A DNA stretch of 64,000 nt, taken from Aquarana catesbeiana (Eukaryota; Chordata; Amphibia; Anura; Ranidae). Within the stretch, counting starts at the first letter, position 1. Each line of letters begins with the position of its first letter. The notes beneath the pieces are model-generated. The model had not been told where the DNA came from, ran no database searches, and worked only from the letters and a program-made list of their open reading frames with translations. Shown here piece after piece: positions 11,226-21,931 of the stretch. A program made the translations under genes and the position numbers. The stretch lies in assembly GCF_042186555.1 (NCBI RefSeq), contig NC_133328.1:612728768-612792767 (forward strand), read 5' to 3'.

Positions 11226-12110
11226 CCTGCCACCCATTCTAAGTGCTCTTGCTTCATGTCTGGTGACCCATCCCTGATGTCACTGGTCTCTGGTGATTGG
11301 ATAGGCTGCATTCTCAGTGATGTCACCAGTCTCTAGTGATTGGATAGGCTGCATTCTCAGTGATGTTACTGGTCTCTAGTGATTGGATAGGCTGCATTAT
11401 CAGTGATGTCACCGATCTGTAGTGATTGGATAGGCTGCATTCTCAATGATGTCACTGGTCTCTAGATAATGTATAGGCTGCATTTTCAGTGATGTCTCCA
11501 GTCTCTAAGGGATGTATAGACTGCATTCTCAGTTTTGTGTTGGTCTCTAGTGAATGGATAGGCTGCATTCTCAGTGATGTCATCGGTCTCTAGTGCATGG
11601 ATAGGCTGCATTCTCAGTGATGTCACTGATCTCTAGTGATTGGATAGGCTGCATTCTTAGTGATGTCATCGGTCTCTAGTGATTGGATAGGCTGCATTCT
11701 CAGTGATGTCACTGGTCTCTAGTGATTGGATAGGTTGCATTCTCAGTGATGTCATCGGTCTCTAGTGATTGGATAGGCTGCATTCTCAGTGATGTCACCG
11801 GTCTCTAGTGAATGGATAGGCTGCATTCTCAGTGATGTCACTGGTCTCTAGTGATTGGATAGGCTGCATTCTCAGTGATGTCACTGGTCTCTAGTGATTG
11901 GATAGGCTGCATTCTCAGTGATGTCACTGGTCTCTAGTGATTGGATAGGCTGCATTCTCAGTGATGTCATCGGTCTCTAGTGATTGGATAGGCTACATTC
12001 TCAGTAATGTCATCGGTCTCTAGTGATTGGATAGGCTGTATTCTCAGTGATGTCACTGGTCTCTAGTGAAAAGATAGGCTGTATTTTTGGTGATAGTATT
12101 TGTCGTCATT
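11226..12110 (+). repeat. 43-bp minisatellite, forward array
   Basis: About 19 units with a 43-bp period built on TGATTGGATAGGCTGCATTC and TCAGTGATGTCACTGGTCTC. Spacing was checked between 11881 and 11924. Units at the left edge are more diverged. The same repeat occurs in reverse orientation at 12540-12790. Confidence 0.9.
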
Positions 12111-12539
12111 GTTTTTTACTGATTGCTGAATTCTCTAACTTGACCAAAAGTAAAGTCACCAGTGAAATATGTGTCCTCTCTCATAGGACTCTCTGACCAA
12201 ACCAGAACTCTGTTCATTGTTTTGTTACATTACATAACAGAACCCAGTTAACGGCTATAAAAATAGAGCAGACAGTAATATGAGATCATGTAGGTCAGGT
12301 TGACTTTCCAGATGTTGTCTATAATTATGTGTAAACCATTTTCACACACCATTCTGTTTTGTAACTTCCCAATTTAATTCTGGCTGAATTCAGGAGGACC
12401 AAATTACTAAATTTAAAGTGACAATCATTTCAGTCCCAGTTATACAGAACCTTCAGACAACACTGAGCCAGGGACCAATTATACCATCCGGGTAACACTG
12501 CAGCTGTAAAGTGCCCTAGTCCACCTAGTTCAAATTATT
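12111..12539. other. Spacer between opposed 43-bp arrays
   Basis: Unique, A/T-rich, no gene recognised. It contains CTATAAAAATAG near 12254, which resembles a MEF2-type box but is isolated. Confidence 0.4.
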
Positions 12540-12790
12540 GATGATGTTTCTGAGAATGCAGCCTATCCAGCTACAAGAGACCAATGACATCACTGAGAAT
12601 GCAAATTATCTAATCACAAGAGACCAGTGACATCATTGAGAATGTAGCCTATCCAATCAGACCAATGACACCGCTGAGAATGTAGCCTATCCAATCACAA
12701 GAGACCAGTGACATCACTGAGAATGCAGCCTATCCATTCACAACAGACTAATGACATCACTGAGAATGCAGTCTATCCACGTCTTATAGG
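12540..12790 (-). repeat. 43-bp minisatellite, reverse array
   Basis: About six diverged units reading CATCACTGAGAATGCAGCCT and ATCCAATCACAAGAGACCA, the reverse complement of the array at 11226-12110. The two arrays form a long, imperfect inverted repeat with a ~430-bp loop. Confidence 0.85.
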
Positions 12791-13075
12791 CTACACATGG
12801 CTCCTTTTCCTTGGTGGGTAGATGTAGTGGTTGGGAAGTGAATGGGAGGTGAGTAGAAGCAGCAGTGGGATGCCATTTAAGTGCACCTGTTGCTGTGAAC
12901 TTCATTATTAAAGCACAGGTTATGTCATATGTTTCTTTGTAACTTCTCTTTCCACCTGGCTTGCAGATTTTCCAGGCTCAGAAGTTGGTGTTCCCATAAC
13001 AGCAGATTAATAATAACAAGGAAGCTTCCTAGCTGCAGTACAGCTATACCTGGAGACATAACAGAACCTCTAGGC

Positions 13076-13211
13076 CAGTGATGGCGAACCTTGGCACCCC
13101 AGATGTTTTGGAACTACATTTCCAATGATGCTCATGCACTCTGCATTGTAGTTGAGCATCATGGGAAATGTAGTTCCAAAACATCTGGGGTGCCAAGGTT
13201 CGCCATCACTG
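13076..13211 (+). mobile_element. hAT MITE (136 bp), perfect 8-bp duplication
   Basis: The terminal 20 bases CAGTGATGGCGAACCTTGGC are repeated as a perfect inverted copy at the right end, and the inverted repeat extends further inwards through TGTTTTGGAACTACATTT. CTCTAGGC flanks both sides (13068-13075, 13212-13219). The centre of the duplication is TA, as in Buster-type hATs. A second copy lies at 60734-60869. There is no coding capacity. Confidence 0.93.
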
Positions 13212-13219
13212 CTCTAGGC

Positions 13220-13380
13220 CATGGGCCTCTCAACCTGTGGCCTTCCAGCTGTTGCGGAACTACAAAGTTCCATCATGCCTCTGCCTTTGGGAGTCATTCT
13301 TGTAATTGTCAGCGGCTTGCAATGCCTTATGGGACTTGTAGTTCCACAACAGCTGGAGGGACGCAGGTTGAGCACCCATG
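13220..13380 (+). mobile_element. Second hAT MITE (161 bp) abutting the first
   Basis: Termini CATGGGCCTCTCAACCTG and GCAGGTTGAGCACCCATG are inverted. CTCTAGGC lies immediately left (13212-13219) and right (13381-13388). The left duplication is the same 8-mer that serves as the right duplication of the neighbouring MITE. Inner arms around CCAGCTGTTGCGGAACTAC and GTAGTTCCACAACAGCTGG also pair. Confidence 0.92.
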
Positions 13381-13388
13381 CTCTAGGC

Positions 13389-13999
13389 AGACAGGCTCGG
13401 CGCCTCCTATGAAGTTCATGGCTTAGTTTTCAATTCCGATTGGAGCTTAGCTTTATTGCTACCAGAAAAATAAAATCGAGACAAACGTCTCCTTTATGGA
13501 ATAGGTCATGCTGAAGTGGTTTGTGTGATGAATAGTCATGAAGGAAATAATGAATATAAATGCAGGCCAGTTGGTGTGAGGGACTTTCAAGGCTTCAATA
13601 TAAATGAGCGACCATGGGACAGTGCCCACTCTGCAATAACAAGCTCACACCAACTGGAGGAGCATACGGGGTGCAGGCCTTTATAGAGATCACAAAACTA
13701 TGATATCCATTTTAAAGCTAGCTACAATATGATGACATTTTTTTTTTGTATAGTGGGGAAGTGTTGTAGACTCCTTTTTTATTTGCTGTCTTCGTCCCCA
13801 TGCAGGAGATTGCACCTCACTTCCTGTATAGGTGACTACACATCAAGTGAGGAGGAAATCATAGTTCTCATTAGCACACTTAAATGGACTATTCAACAAT
13901 TCTTGGTGTATCCAATAATGTATCCCCATTTGCAAACATTTTATTGCAGAAGAGACATAGTCACGTCTGAAAAAATTCTGCCTGCTCATAATCTTCGCA
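13389..13999. other. Stretch without recognised gene
   Basis: Contains one short hairpin pair (CCAGTTGGTGTGAG at 13568 and CTCACACCAACTGG at 13646). Otherwise nothing recognised. Confidence 0.4.
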
Positions 14000-14007
14000 T
14001 TTTAAAG

Positions 14008-14846
14008 CAGTGTTGCACATCCTTTTTTTTTTTTTTATTCGTGACACCCTTTAGAAGTATGCAAAATCTCGAGCCACCCCAGTCTAAAATGTATAAAACA
14101 TACATGTTACTTATGGGAAACCTGAGCCTGGGCCAATGAATACAACCATCATGATAAAATTATCTTCACATCAGAGGTCCCCCTTCAAATCAGAGGTCCC
14201 TCTTCACATCAGAGCCCCCCTTCCTATTCACATTAGAGGTCCTCCACCATATCAGAGTCCACTCTTCACATGTGAGCCTTCCTTCACATGAGAGGTCCCT
14301 CCATCAAATCCGAAGGCCCTCTTCACATCAGAGGTCCACTATCACATTGGAGGTCCCTCTTCACATCAGAGCCACCTTGCTTCACATTAGAGGTCCACCA
14401 TCACATTGGAGGTCCTCCACATATCACAGTCCTCTCTTTACATGTGAACCTTCCTTCACATGAGAGGTCCCCCATCACATCTGTGGTCCCTCTTCACAAT
14501 AGAGGTCCCTCTTCACATCATGGCCACCCTCCCCTTCTTCATATTAGAGGTCCATCATCATATCAGAGTCCCCTCTTCACATGTGAACCTTCCTTCACAT
14601 GAGAGGTCCACCATCACATTAAAGGTCCCCCTATCACATGCGAAGTCCACCATCACATCGGAGGTCCACCATTACCAGAGGTTCTCCACCCCATCAGAGG
14701 CTCACCATCACATTAGAGATTTCCCATCACGTCAGAGGTCCATCCAACCATGGCAACTCATGATACTGATCCAGGGCAAACTGGGTCCCGTGCTCACGGG
14801 TGGCACCTCAGGGGAACTCAGATGGGACCCTGGTTGAGAAACACTA
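14008..14846 (+). mobile_element. Non-autonomous hAT-like element carrying a short-period minisatellite
   Basis: Left end CAGTGTTGCACATCC and right end GGTTGAGAAACACTA are inverted. The duplication TTTTAAAG is perfect (14000-14007 and 14847-14854) with TA at its centre. The interior (14160-14750) is an irregular array of TCACATCAGAGGTCC-type units of roughly 17-24 bp. The open frames here are array read-through. The element sits next to a family D repeat. Confidence 0.88.
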
Positions 14847-14854
14847 TTTTAAAG

Positions 14855-15230
14855 CCTAAAAAAGGTAAAACTTTTTTATTGGTAGCGTTAGAATTGGAAA
14901 ACCTACCTAAGTTTTTCTCTTGTCCCTATTGAGGAGACATACCCTCTCTATTTGTGTTTTCCGAGAGTGAACGTGAAAGAAAAACCCAAGTTTTGTGTTG
15001 TCACCAGACAGAGGAGAGACCTAGTTCTGGTGACCCTGATGAAAACCAGGGATTTCCTAATTTTGGACGGATTTCTTTTTACTTCCCGTTTTTGCAATAT
15101 GACAGGAAGTGAAGAGAAATCTCCCCAATGGAACAGACAGCACAAAGATACAACAGACAGGGGTTATAACCCTCTCTTATTCTGTCTAAAATGGAAAAAC
15201 CTGCCTTTTAGTTCTACTTTAAACATTGTT
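14855..15230 (+). repeat. Family D dispersed repeat
   Basis: Begins AAAGCCTAAAAAAGGTAAAA and ends with TTCTACTTTAAA. It contains GACAGGAAGTGAAGAGAAAT and CTCCCCAATGGAACAGACAG, motifs that recur in the other family D copies. The left boundary is where the hAT at 14008 inserted. Confidence 0.55.
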
Positions 15231-16120
15231 TTTTATAGTTGCCTGAAGTTCAGCTTTCTCGAATTCTATTATATATTCAGATATGTGAGACTTCTACAAC
15301 AAACCTGAAAGAGGGGAAATGAGGAGAGAACATCTCACTGCTGATCACGTCCATCTCCACCATCATTATCTTCTTAAGAGCTTTTTTCCACGGTTCAATA
15401 CTTCTATCATTGGCCTTCATGGTGCCTTGATGGTTCCCCTGTGTCCACAGACATCCCTTCCAGACTCCACCATAAAGGTCATGTCATGGCTAGAGGTCGG
15501 ATGTCAGCAGGTTGCACTATTCTGGCTCTGCGGGATGAGAGAACAAAAGAAAATAAATGTGTAAATTTGCATTCACGAGCCTCCCCTAGGCTATCACCAG
15601 TTGGATGACCTTGGCATTGCTTGTTGTTGATGTGCTTTGGGTGTTTAGCAAGGACAAAACATGCAAGCGAGGAGATAGACAAGGAATTCTCTGCCCTCTT
15701 GGACACGTTAGATTGTTAGACATTCTGAAGCTTGTGGGTCCATTTTATCAATACATAAATAAAGGATCTGTTGAGTGGTGGATTAGGAGGGCCTGAAAAA
15801 GCTTGAAGCGGCGCTCGAAGCTGAAGGTTAGATGTATCCCTGCCGGTGCTCAGAAGATGGGAGCAAGCCTAAGAATCACTCATTCAAACACTATGGTAAA
15901 AACGGTGCTCAAACCAGCCATATACTAACAAAGATACCTGGCCTCAGCCAGTGCCACTCCGGCCATGTCCCTTATGCGTTTTACCCCACCCACCAGGGCA
16001 AGGTCACAGAGGATTAGGCTGGCGGGAGACCAGGGGGCAGTAAAAACAGGCAGTTGAGCCATGATTTTCTCAATCCAGAACGCCCACCTAAAGAACAGAG
16101 ATGACCTCAGGCATGTTCAG
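15231..16120. other. Unique sequence without recognised gene
   Basis: The frames are short and do not resemble known proteins. No repeat shared with the window was seen. Confidence 0.45.
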
Positions 16121-16123
16121 AGT

Positions 16124-16324
16124 CCAAACCCACCTGATCTATCCCTCCAGGAAGCTGTCAAAGCAGACAGACAATCATAGATAGCTGAGGCATTTACTAC
16201 CCTGCAGCCGCACAAATACACACCCCTTGTATACATTCAGGTGTGGAGTGGGGCATACATATGCTGCTTATGATTGGCTGTCTGCTTTGACAGCTTCCTG
16301 GTGGGATAGCTCAGGTGAGTTTGG
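16124..16324. repeat. Inverted repeat (~58-bp arms, ~85-bp loop)
   Basis: The left arm starts CCAAACCCACCTGATCTATC and contains AGGAAGCTGTCAAAGCAGAC. The right arm (16268-16324) carries GTCTGCTTTGACAGCTTCCT and ends CAGGTGAGTTTGG. It is a probable small foldback element. Confidence 0.7.
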
Positions 16325-17150
16325 AGCCTGAGCTCATTCCTACTAAAGAAGGACATGCAGCCGTTCAGGGCTGTACACATGCCATGGCGATGCAGAAATG
16401 ACACCCCATGGTAGTACCCGAAGAACCCGGTTCTGGCTGCCGAATAAGTCCCATACTAGCAAATAGGGCCACACTTCAACTGCCCCAATGTTGTTTGCGT
16501 TGCAGTGGTCCAGCCTTTTGATGGCTAAAACAGACCCCCAAGCCACCTGTCAACCAACCCTTGAAAATCAATCTACCATGGATCACGTGTTCAGAGGGGC
16601 AGCAAGGGCTACCTGAATGAGTCCCAGGGGCCCACTCACAACAGAAAGTACACTTTATGGTGCACATACCATGCTGGTGTGCGTTGTGCCTGTATGCCTG
16701 TGATGCTTTGTTACAGTGCTTACTTTTCTTAATAGTAACACATTTTCATAATGTGAGAACACATTTTGAGAACAGTATACCATGCCTGTGCAATGTGTGT
16801 CCTCACTGCTGCTTTTATTCCCCATTGGAAAGGCGTGACAGGGTAACAACACAGGAGCAGAATTGGGAGACCTTTGTCACTCCAAAATAGGAAGCCTCTG
16901 TACAGGGACCGTCATTGCGGGATTACCAGGTATAACTTTTTTTTTTTAAAAAGATCAAAAACAAGTTTTTTTAAAAACATATCAAGGCTTTAAGCAGGTA
17001 TATAAAATCACTGTGCCTCTCAGGTCAGCCTCTATGGTACCCCAGTCACAGGTACTTGAGTGCTCCTCAGGGGTGGAGTCTCTTCAATTGTTCTGCTCAT
17101 TCCCCCATACTGCACTGGAAGAATCAGTGAGAGGAAAACGCAATGGCTTA
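16325..17150. other. Stretch without recognised gene
   Basis: No recognisable coding sequence. Homopolymer T/A run at 16939-16960. Confidence 0.45.
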
Positions 17151-17153
17151 GTT

Positions 17154-17395
17154 CAGGGGTGTCCCAACTTTTTTCAAAGAGGGCCAGATTTGATGAAGTG
17201 AACATGCGTGAGAGCCGACCATTTTGCCTGACATTCTTTGAACCATTAAAATCTGGTCTAAGTGTGTTCATCCGAGCACTAATACACGGCCCAACAAGAA
17301 AATTTTCTTGCCTTTTGCTATGCATGAATCTATCCATTGGTCATAGAGGGGTGGCTGGAGAGAGGGGGCGTCCTTATGGACGCACCGCCACTGCT
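17154..17395. mobile_element. Two joined hAT fragments
   Basis: A left hAT-like terminus CAGGGGTGTCCCAACTTT starts at 17154. From about 17318 (GCATGAATCTATCCATTGG) to 17395 (GCACCGCCACTG) the sequence matches the right end of the CAGTGGCGGC family seen complete at 49913-50454. The two pieces have no matching duplication, so the region is a join of truncated copies. Confidence 0.6.
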
Positions 17396-17434
17396 CAGGG
17401 CTAAGGATGAGCTTGGGCGTGTTATTTGGCTATA

Positions 17435-18092
17435 CCGCATTTATCAATGTATAACACGCACCTTCACTTTAAGAGGGAAGTTTCAGGAAAAAACTTAAAT
17501 TTGAAAAAATAAGAGTCAGTGCCCATCAATGCAGCCTAATCAGTGCCCATCTGCAGCCTTACCATTGCAATCAATGCAGCCTCACCATTGCCATGAGTGC
17601 AGCCTCACCATTGCCCGAATGCAGCCTCACCATTGCCATGAAAGCAGCCTTACATTGCCATGAATGCAGCCTCTCACCATTGCACCATTTCCATGAATGC
17701 AGCCTCACCATTGCCATGAATGCAGCCTCACCATTGCCATGAATGCAGCCTCACCATTGCCATGAATGCAGCCTCACCATTGCCATGAATGCAGCCTCAC
17801 CATTGCCATGAATGCAGCCTTACCATTGCCATCAGTGCAGCCCGATCGATGCCCATCTGCAGCTTCAGAGGGGACAGGGAGGGGGCGGGGCGAGCGCCAA
17901 CAGATTACATACAGGAGAATCTCCTGTTTACTCAACAGCCTCTTTAATACAAAGTCCCACCCCCTATGATGAACAGTCGTCCAATTGCAGCCCAGGAGAC
18001 GGGACTTCCTATTACAGGCGCCGACAAGTAAACAGGAGATTCTCCTGTATGTAATCTGACGGTGCTCGTCCCACCCCCTCGGAGGCAGTGCC
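17435..18092 (+). mobile_element. Truncated TA-type element with 23-bp minisatellite
   Basis: The left end GCATTTATCAATGTATAACA corresponds to the left end of 8147-8667, preceded by TA (17433-17434). About 13 units of a 23-bp repeat (GCAGCCTCACCATTGCCATG plus AAT) fill 17540-17860. An inverted pair GGAGAATCTCCTGTTTAC (17912-17929) / GTAAACAGGAGATTCTCC follows. The right terminus is lost. Confidence 0.75.
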
Positions 18093-18600
18093 AATAAACA
18101 CGAATATATCTTTTGTGGCCCTGGACATACATTCATACATCACCGGGGGGGCCACATTTAACCGAAATCGCCCACCAAAATTGCGAGCAGGAACAACAGT
18201 TCCCACTACGCAAAGTGTGAATGGGGCCTAAGTGTTATTACCATTGATGTATTTATCCCATCAAGACGGATCACATAGCTTTAGGTGAACATTTGAGAAT
18301 AGGTCCACTTTATAGAGGACTCTATCTACCTCTGATCTCCTTAGAGATGAATAATTCGCCATTTCTTAAGAAGTACATTTCCAAAACCGACTTTAAATAT
18401 TTCTCACACCCCAGAAAATTCTTTATATTTTAATAGATAAATCAGCCAGCTGGCCCTGAAGATCCGCATACCAACCTGGGGATGACTATCTAAAATAGGC
18501 CTTGCCCATTCTTTGTCCGAACGTCACCCGGTCTGCTTGGTTTCCTAACCGCAGGGAGAAAAGAGAAATGCCTCAACTAAAGTATTTGAAGCTGTAAGGT
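18093..18600. other. MITE end fragment followed by unique sequence
   Basis: AGTGTGAATGGGGCCTAA at 18216-18233 is a Harbinger-like MITE terminus with a trailing TAA. The rest has no recognised feature. Confidence 0.4.
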
Positions 18601-19400
18601 CAACTAAACCCAAGAACAAACATGCAATATATTGTAGCTTACAGTCCCTTTTCAAGCTAAGAACATTTTTCAAATACAAAAACAACCTGTTGATCCTGCC
18701 ATCAATGTCATTTCCTTGCCACTTTCTGTGAGCTGCACTGAATAATATCTTCCTTCCTACCTATCTTCTGGTAAACTACCAATTGCTCTGCTCCCATGTG
18801 TAATGGAGATGAAGAGATACGAACATGTTTGTAGTCCATATCAAGAGAGCAGCCTAGAGTGACCACCAAGGCTCCCTCCATAGATACAGTGCAGGAGTGA
18901 TGTAGCCTCCCAGGGACAGGAAGTGTGTTTTTTACTGGATTGCCGGGTGAAACTAAGGCCTCTTTCTCACGGGGCGGATCAGTGATGATCCGCCCCGTGA
19001 ACATCCGCTGGCTCAGCGGGGATCGCTCCGCCAATCCCCGCTGAGCAGGAAGATGACAGGTGCATCGGATGACGACGGAAGATGACAGGTGCATCGGATG
19101 ACGACGGACCGTAGTGTCCGTCGTCACCCGATCCGATCCGAAAACGGATGGAAAAGTAGGTTTTTCCTCCGTTACACTTTTCAGATCGGAGCGGGGTCGG
19201 ATGTCAGCGGACATGTCACCGCTGACATCCGACGCTCCATAGGGATGAATGTATGTCCGTTTTTCATCTGAAAACGGAAGGATGAAAAACGGACATACGG
19301 ATCGTCCATGTGAAAGAGGCCTAAAGCAAAAGAAACTTTAAAAAAAGAAAACTAACAGCCACAACACCAAGGTTTGGTAATCTGCATTGTATTAAATGTT
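18601..19400. repeat. Host repeat interrupted by a Harbinger MITE
   Basis: Sequence on both sides of 18957-19321 (CAGGAAGTGTGTTTTTTACT... and AACAGCCACAACACC...TATTAAATG) looks like one older interspersed repeat, judged from its continuity across the inserted element. Family unnamed. Confidence 0.35.
18957..19321. mobile_element. Harbinger-type MITE (365 bp), TAA duplication
   Basis: Ends GGCCTCTTTCTCAC and GTGAAAGAGGCC are inverted and flanked by TAA (18954-18956, 19322-19324). A 29-bp segment starting GGAAGATGACAGGTGCATCG is duplicated in tandem (19049-19106). The right half contains nested inverted motifs (GTCCGTTTTTCATC / GATGAAAAACGGAC). No transposase. Confidence 0.9.
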
Positions 19401-19419
19401 TTGGGTTTATATACTGTTG

Positions 19420-19884
19420 AAGTTTAAAGTAGAACCATAGACATAACGTTTGTTTTCATTTTGGATAGAAAAAGAGAAGGTTACAACCCGTCATTTTTTT
19501 CCAGGGACTGGAACGCTTTCAGAAGCGGTGGGAGGGGACATCCCCTCTCCCTCCTGCTCGCCGGTGTTTCTTGGGCTTATAGTTTTTACCGGCGCGCCCA
19601 AGAAACAATCCGACGGTGTGGCCAGCTGGTCACAGAGGCTGTCAAAGACTAGATCATCTTTGATCGCCTCTATTGCCTTGGAGGACTGGAGCGATGTCAT
19701 GACATCACTTCCTGTCCAGCCTTTTTTTTTTTATTTTTAGCTTTTAAAGGTAAAGGAGAGATTTGGGGTCTTTTTAAACCCGGATCTCTCCATAAAGAGG
19801 ACTTGTCATCCTTATTTCTATTATAAGAGATGTTTACATTCCTTGTAATAGGAATAAAAGTGATTAAAAAAAATATATATATAT

Positions 19885-19970
<86 letters not shown>

Positions 19971-19988
19971 TGTGTATGTATGTGTATG

Positions 19989-20070
<82 letters not shown>

Positions 20071-20695
20071 CAGTGTAAAAATAAAAAATAAAAGAAATAA
20101 GATATATTTTTAAAGAGCCCCCCTATCCCTCTGTGCTCGCACGCAGATGCAAACACATACATAAGTCGAGCTTGCATATGTAAATGGTGTTCAAACCACA
20201 CATGTGAGGTATCGCCACAATCGTCAGAGCGAGAGAAATTATTCTAGCACTTGATCTCCTCTGTAACTCTAAACAGGTAACCTGTAAAAAAAAAAATGTA
20301 AGTGTCCCCTGTGGAGCTTTCTAAGTACCTTAGTTTGTTGCCATTCCATGAGCGTGCGCAATTTTAAAGCATGACATGTTGGGTATCTATTCCCTTGGCG
20401 TAACATCATCTTTCATATTTTACAAAAAAAAAAAAAAAAAATGGGGTATATATTGTTTTTTTTTTTTTTAATTCATTAAAGTGTATTTTTTCCAAAAAAA
20501 TATGTTTGAAAAAACGCTGCGCAAATACCGTGTGACATAAAAACATGGCAACAATTTGCATTTTATTCCCTAGGGTGTCTGCTGAAAAATATATATATAA
20601 TGTTTGGGGGTAATACGTAATTATTTTAGCAAAAATATAGTGAATTCATCTTGTAAACAAAAAGTGCCAGAAAAAGCCTGGTCTTCAAGTGGTTC
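19420..20695 (+). mobile_element. Family B copy 2 with family D-like 5' part
   Basis: 19420-19500 has the family D start (TTTCATTTTGGATAGAAAAA). From about 19510 the sequence parallels family B copy 3 (GGACATCCCCTCTCC, CACTTCCTGTCCAGCC, GAGATTTGGGGTCT). It ends near 20695 (CTTCAAGTGGTTC), slightly degraded from AAGTGGTTAA. Confidence 0.7.
19868..20068. repeat. Long (TA)n / (TG)n microsatellite
   Basis: About 200 bp of TA repeats interrupted by short GTGTATGTATG blocks. It lies downstream of the poly-A part of family B, where such tracts appear in the other copies too. Confidence 0.95.
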
Positions 20696-21089
20696 TGTTT
20701 TCAATACAAACCTCAATATAGTGCCAGTGACATCATCACTAGGTCTCTGTGCTTCTCTATGCCATGCAGGCAGCATGTAGCTTACTGAAAACATGATGGC
20801 ACCCAGCCTTAGTACTCCTCTCAAGAGCCCTCATCCCTGATGCAAGCAGTGGGTTGACCCTTGAGAGGAGCAACGCAAATATCAGAACCCCCTGATTGGC
20901 TGCGTTCACACGGATCGACCCCAGCAGGAGAGGAGACTGAGGAAATGCTTCCTTCAGCCTGCAACAAACTGACAACATCCTCTTAGCCTAGGCAAAGTCA
21001 CTGGACTGGAGCTCAACAGGACTTTTTATTGAAAAACGGTGAAGCTTTTCTAAATGCGTGACACTTTCGATATATATTGAGACATACGC
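20696..21089. other. Stretch without recognised gene
   Basis: No repeat end or coding sequence recognised. Confidence 0.4.
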
Positions 21090-21132
21090 TATATTACCAA
21101 AAGTATTGGGACACCTGCCTTTACACACACAC

Positions 21133-21182
21133 ATAGTTACAAAGTAGGTGAGGTCGAAAAAAGACACAAGTCCAACCTATGT
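21133..21182 (-). mobile_element. LINE 3' tail inserted in Tc1 terminus
   Basis: About 50 bp (TAGTTACAAAGTAGGTGAGG...) interrupt the Tc1 end between TTTACACACAC and CATGAACTTTAATG. It matches the start of the LINE remnant at 38393 (TAGTTACATAGTAGGTGAGG), in the same orientation, so it is the 3' end of a minus-strand insertion. Confidence 0.7.
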
Positions 21183-21221
21183 CATGAACTTTAATGACAT
21201 CCCAGTCTTAGTCCGTAGGGT

Positions 21222-21512
21222 TCAATATTGAGTTGGCCCACCCTTTACTGCTATAACAGCTTCAACTCTTCTGGGAAGGCTGTCCACAAGGTTTAGGAGT
21301 GTGTCTATGGGAATGTTTGACCATTCTTCCAGAAGAGCATTTGTGAGGTCAGGCACTGATGTTGGATGAGAAGGCCTGGATCGCAGTCTCCGCTCTAATT
21401 CCTCCCAAAAGTGTTCTATTGGGTTGAAATCAGGACTCTGTGCAGGCCAGTCAAGTTCCTCCACCCCAAACTCACTCATCCATGTCTTTATGGACCTTGC
21501 TTTGTGCACTGG
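21222..21512 (-). pseudogene. Tc1-like transposase C-terminal fragment (left arm)
   Basis: An open frame of about 95 residues covers the last catalytic block (DWPAQSPDFNPIEHFWEEL, containing the final acidic residue of a DDE triad) and the C-terminus (ending VIAVKGGPTQY). The DNA-binding domain and the first two catalytic aspartates are absent, so it is a 5'-truncated, non-functional piece. Confidence 0.85.
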
Positions 21513-21519
21513 TCCAAAT

Positions 21520-21885
21520 CATTTGGTGGAGGGGGGATTATGGTGTGGGGTTGTTTTTCAGGGGTTGGGCTTGGCCCCTTAGTTCCAGTGAAGGGAACAC
21601 GAAAGGTGTCAGCATACCAAGACATTTTGGACGATTTCATACTCCCAACTTTGTGGGAACGGTTTTTGGGGATGGCCCCTTTCTGTTCCAACATGACTGC
21701 TCACCAGTGCACAAATTAAGGTCCATAAAGACATGGATAAGCGAGTTTAGGGTGGAGGAACTTGACTGGCCTGCACAGAGTCCTGACCTCAACCCGACAG
21801 AGCACCTTTGGGATAGATTAAAGTGGAGACTGCGAGCCAGGCCTTCTCGTCCAACATCAGCGCCTGACCTCACAAATGCTGGATA
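21520..21885 (+). pseudogene. Tc1-like transposase internal/C-terminal fragment (right arm)
   Basis: One frame reads SFGGGGIMVWGCFSG and continues to about 21700, then the match shifts frame at the FLFQHDCSPVHK block (second catalytic aspartate) and continues through LDWPAQSPDLNPTEHLW to PDLTNA. At least one frameshift and missing ends make it a pseudogene. Confidence 0.85.
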
Positions 21886-21931
21886 TGTGTAGATACTGAA
21901 AGTTCCACTTTAAACCCTTTTAGTGTCATTA

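Larger units (their letters stand above)
21090..21895. mobile_element. Tc1-like element rearranged into an inverted dimer
   Basis: A Tc1-type terminus (TTACCAAAAGTATTGGGACA, 21094-21113) leads into two transposase 3' pieces facing opposite ways. Arms of ~160 bp (about 21342-21500 and 21718-21878) are inverted copies, both encoding the LDWPAQSPD-NP-EH-W region. A ~215-bp loop lies between them. The right terminus is not evident before 21895. Confidence 0.8.

Noticed and set aside
12254..12265. CTATAAAAATAG as a MEF2 site or TATA box
   Set aside because: A single isolated motif in A/T-rich DNA with no nearby start, exon or conserved context.
19821..20201. Frames rich in alternating Ile/Tyr
   Set aside because: Pure translation of (TA)n/(TG)n microsatellite.
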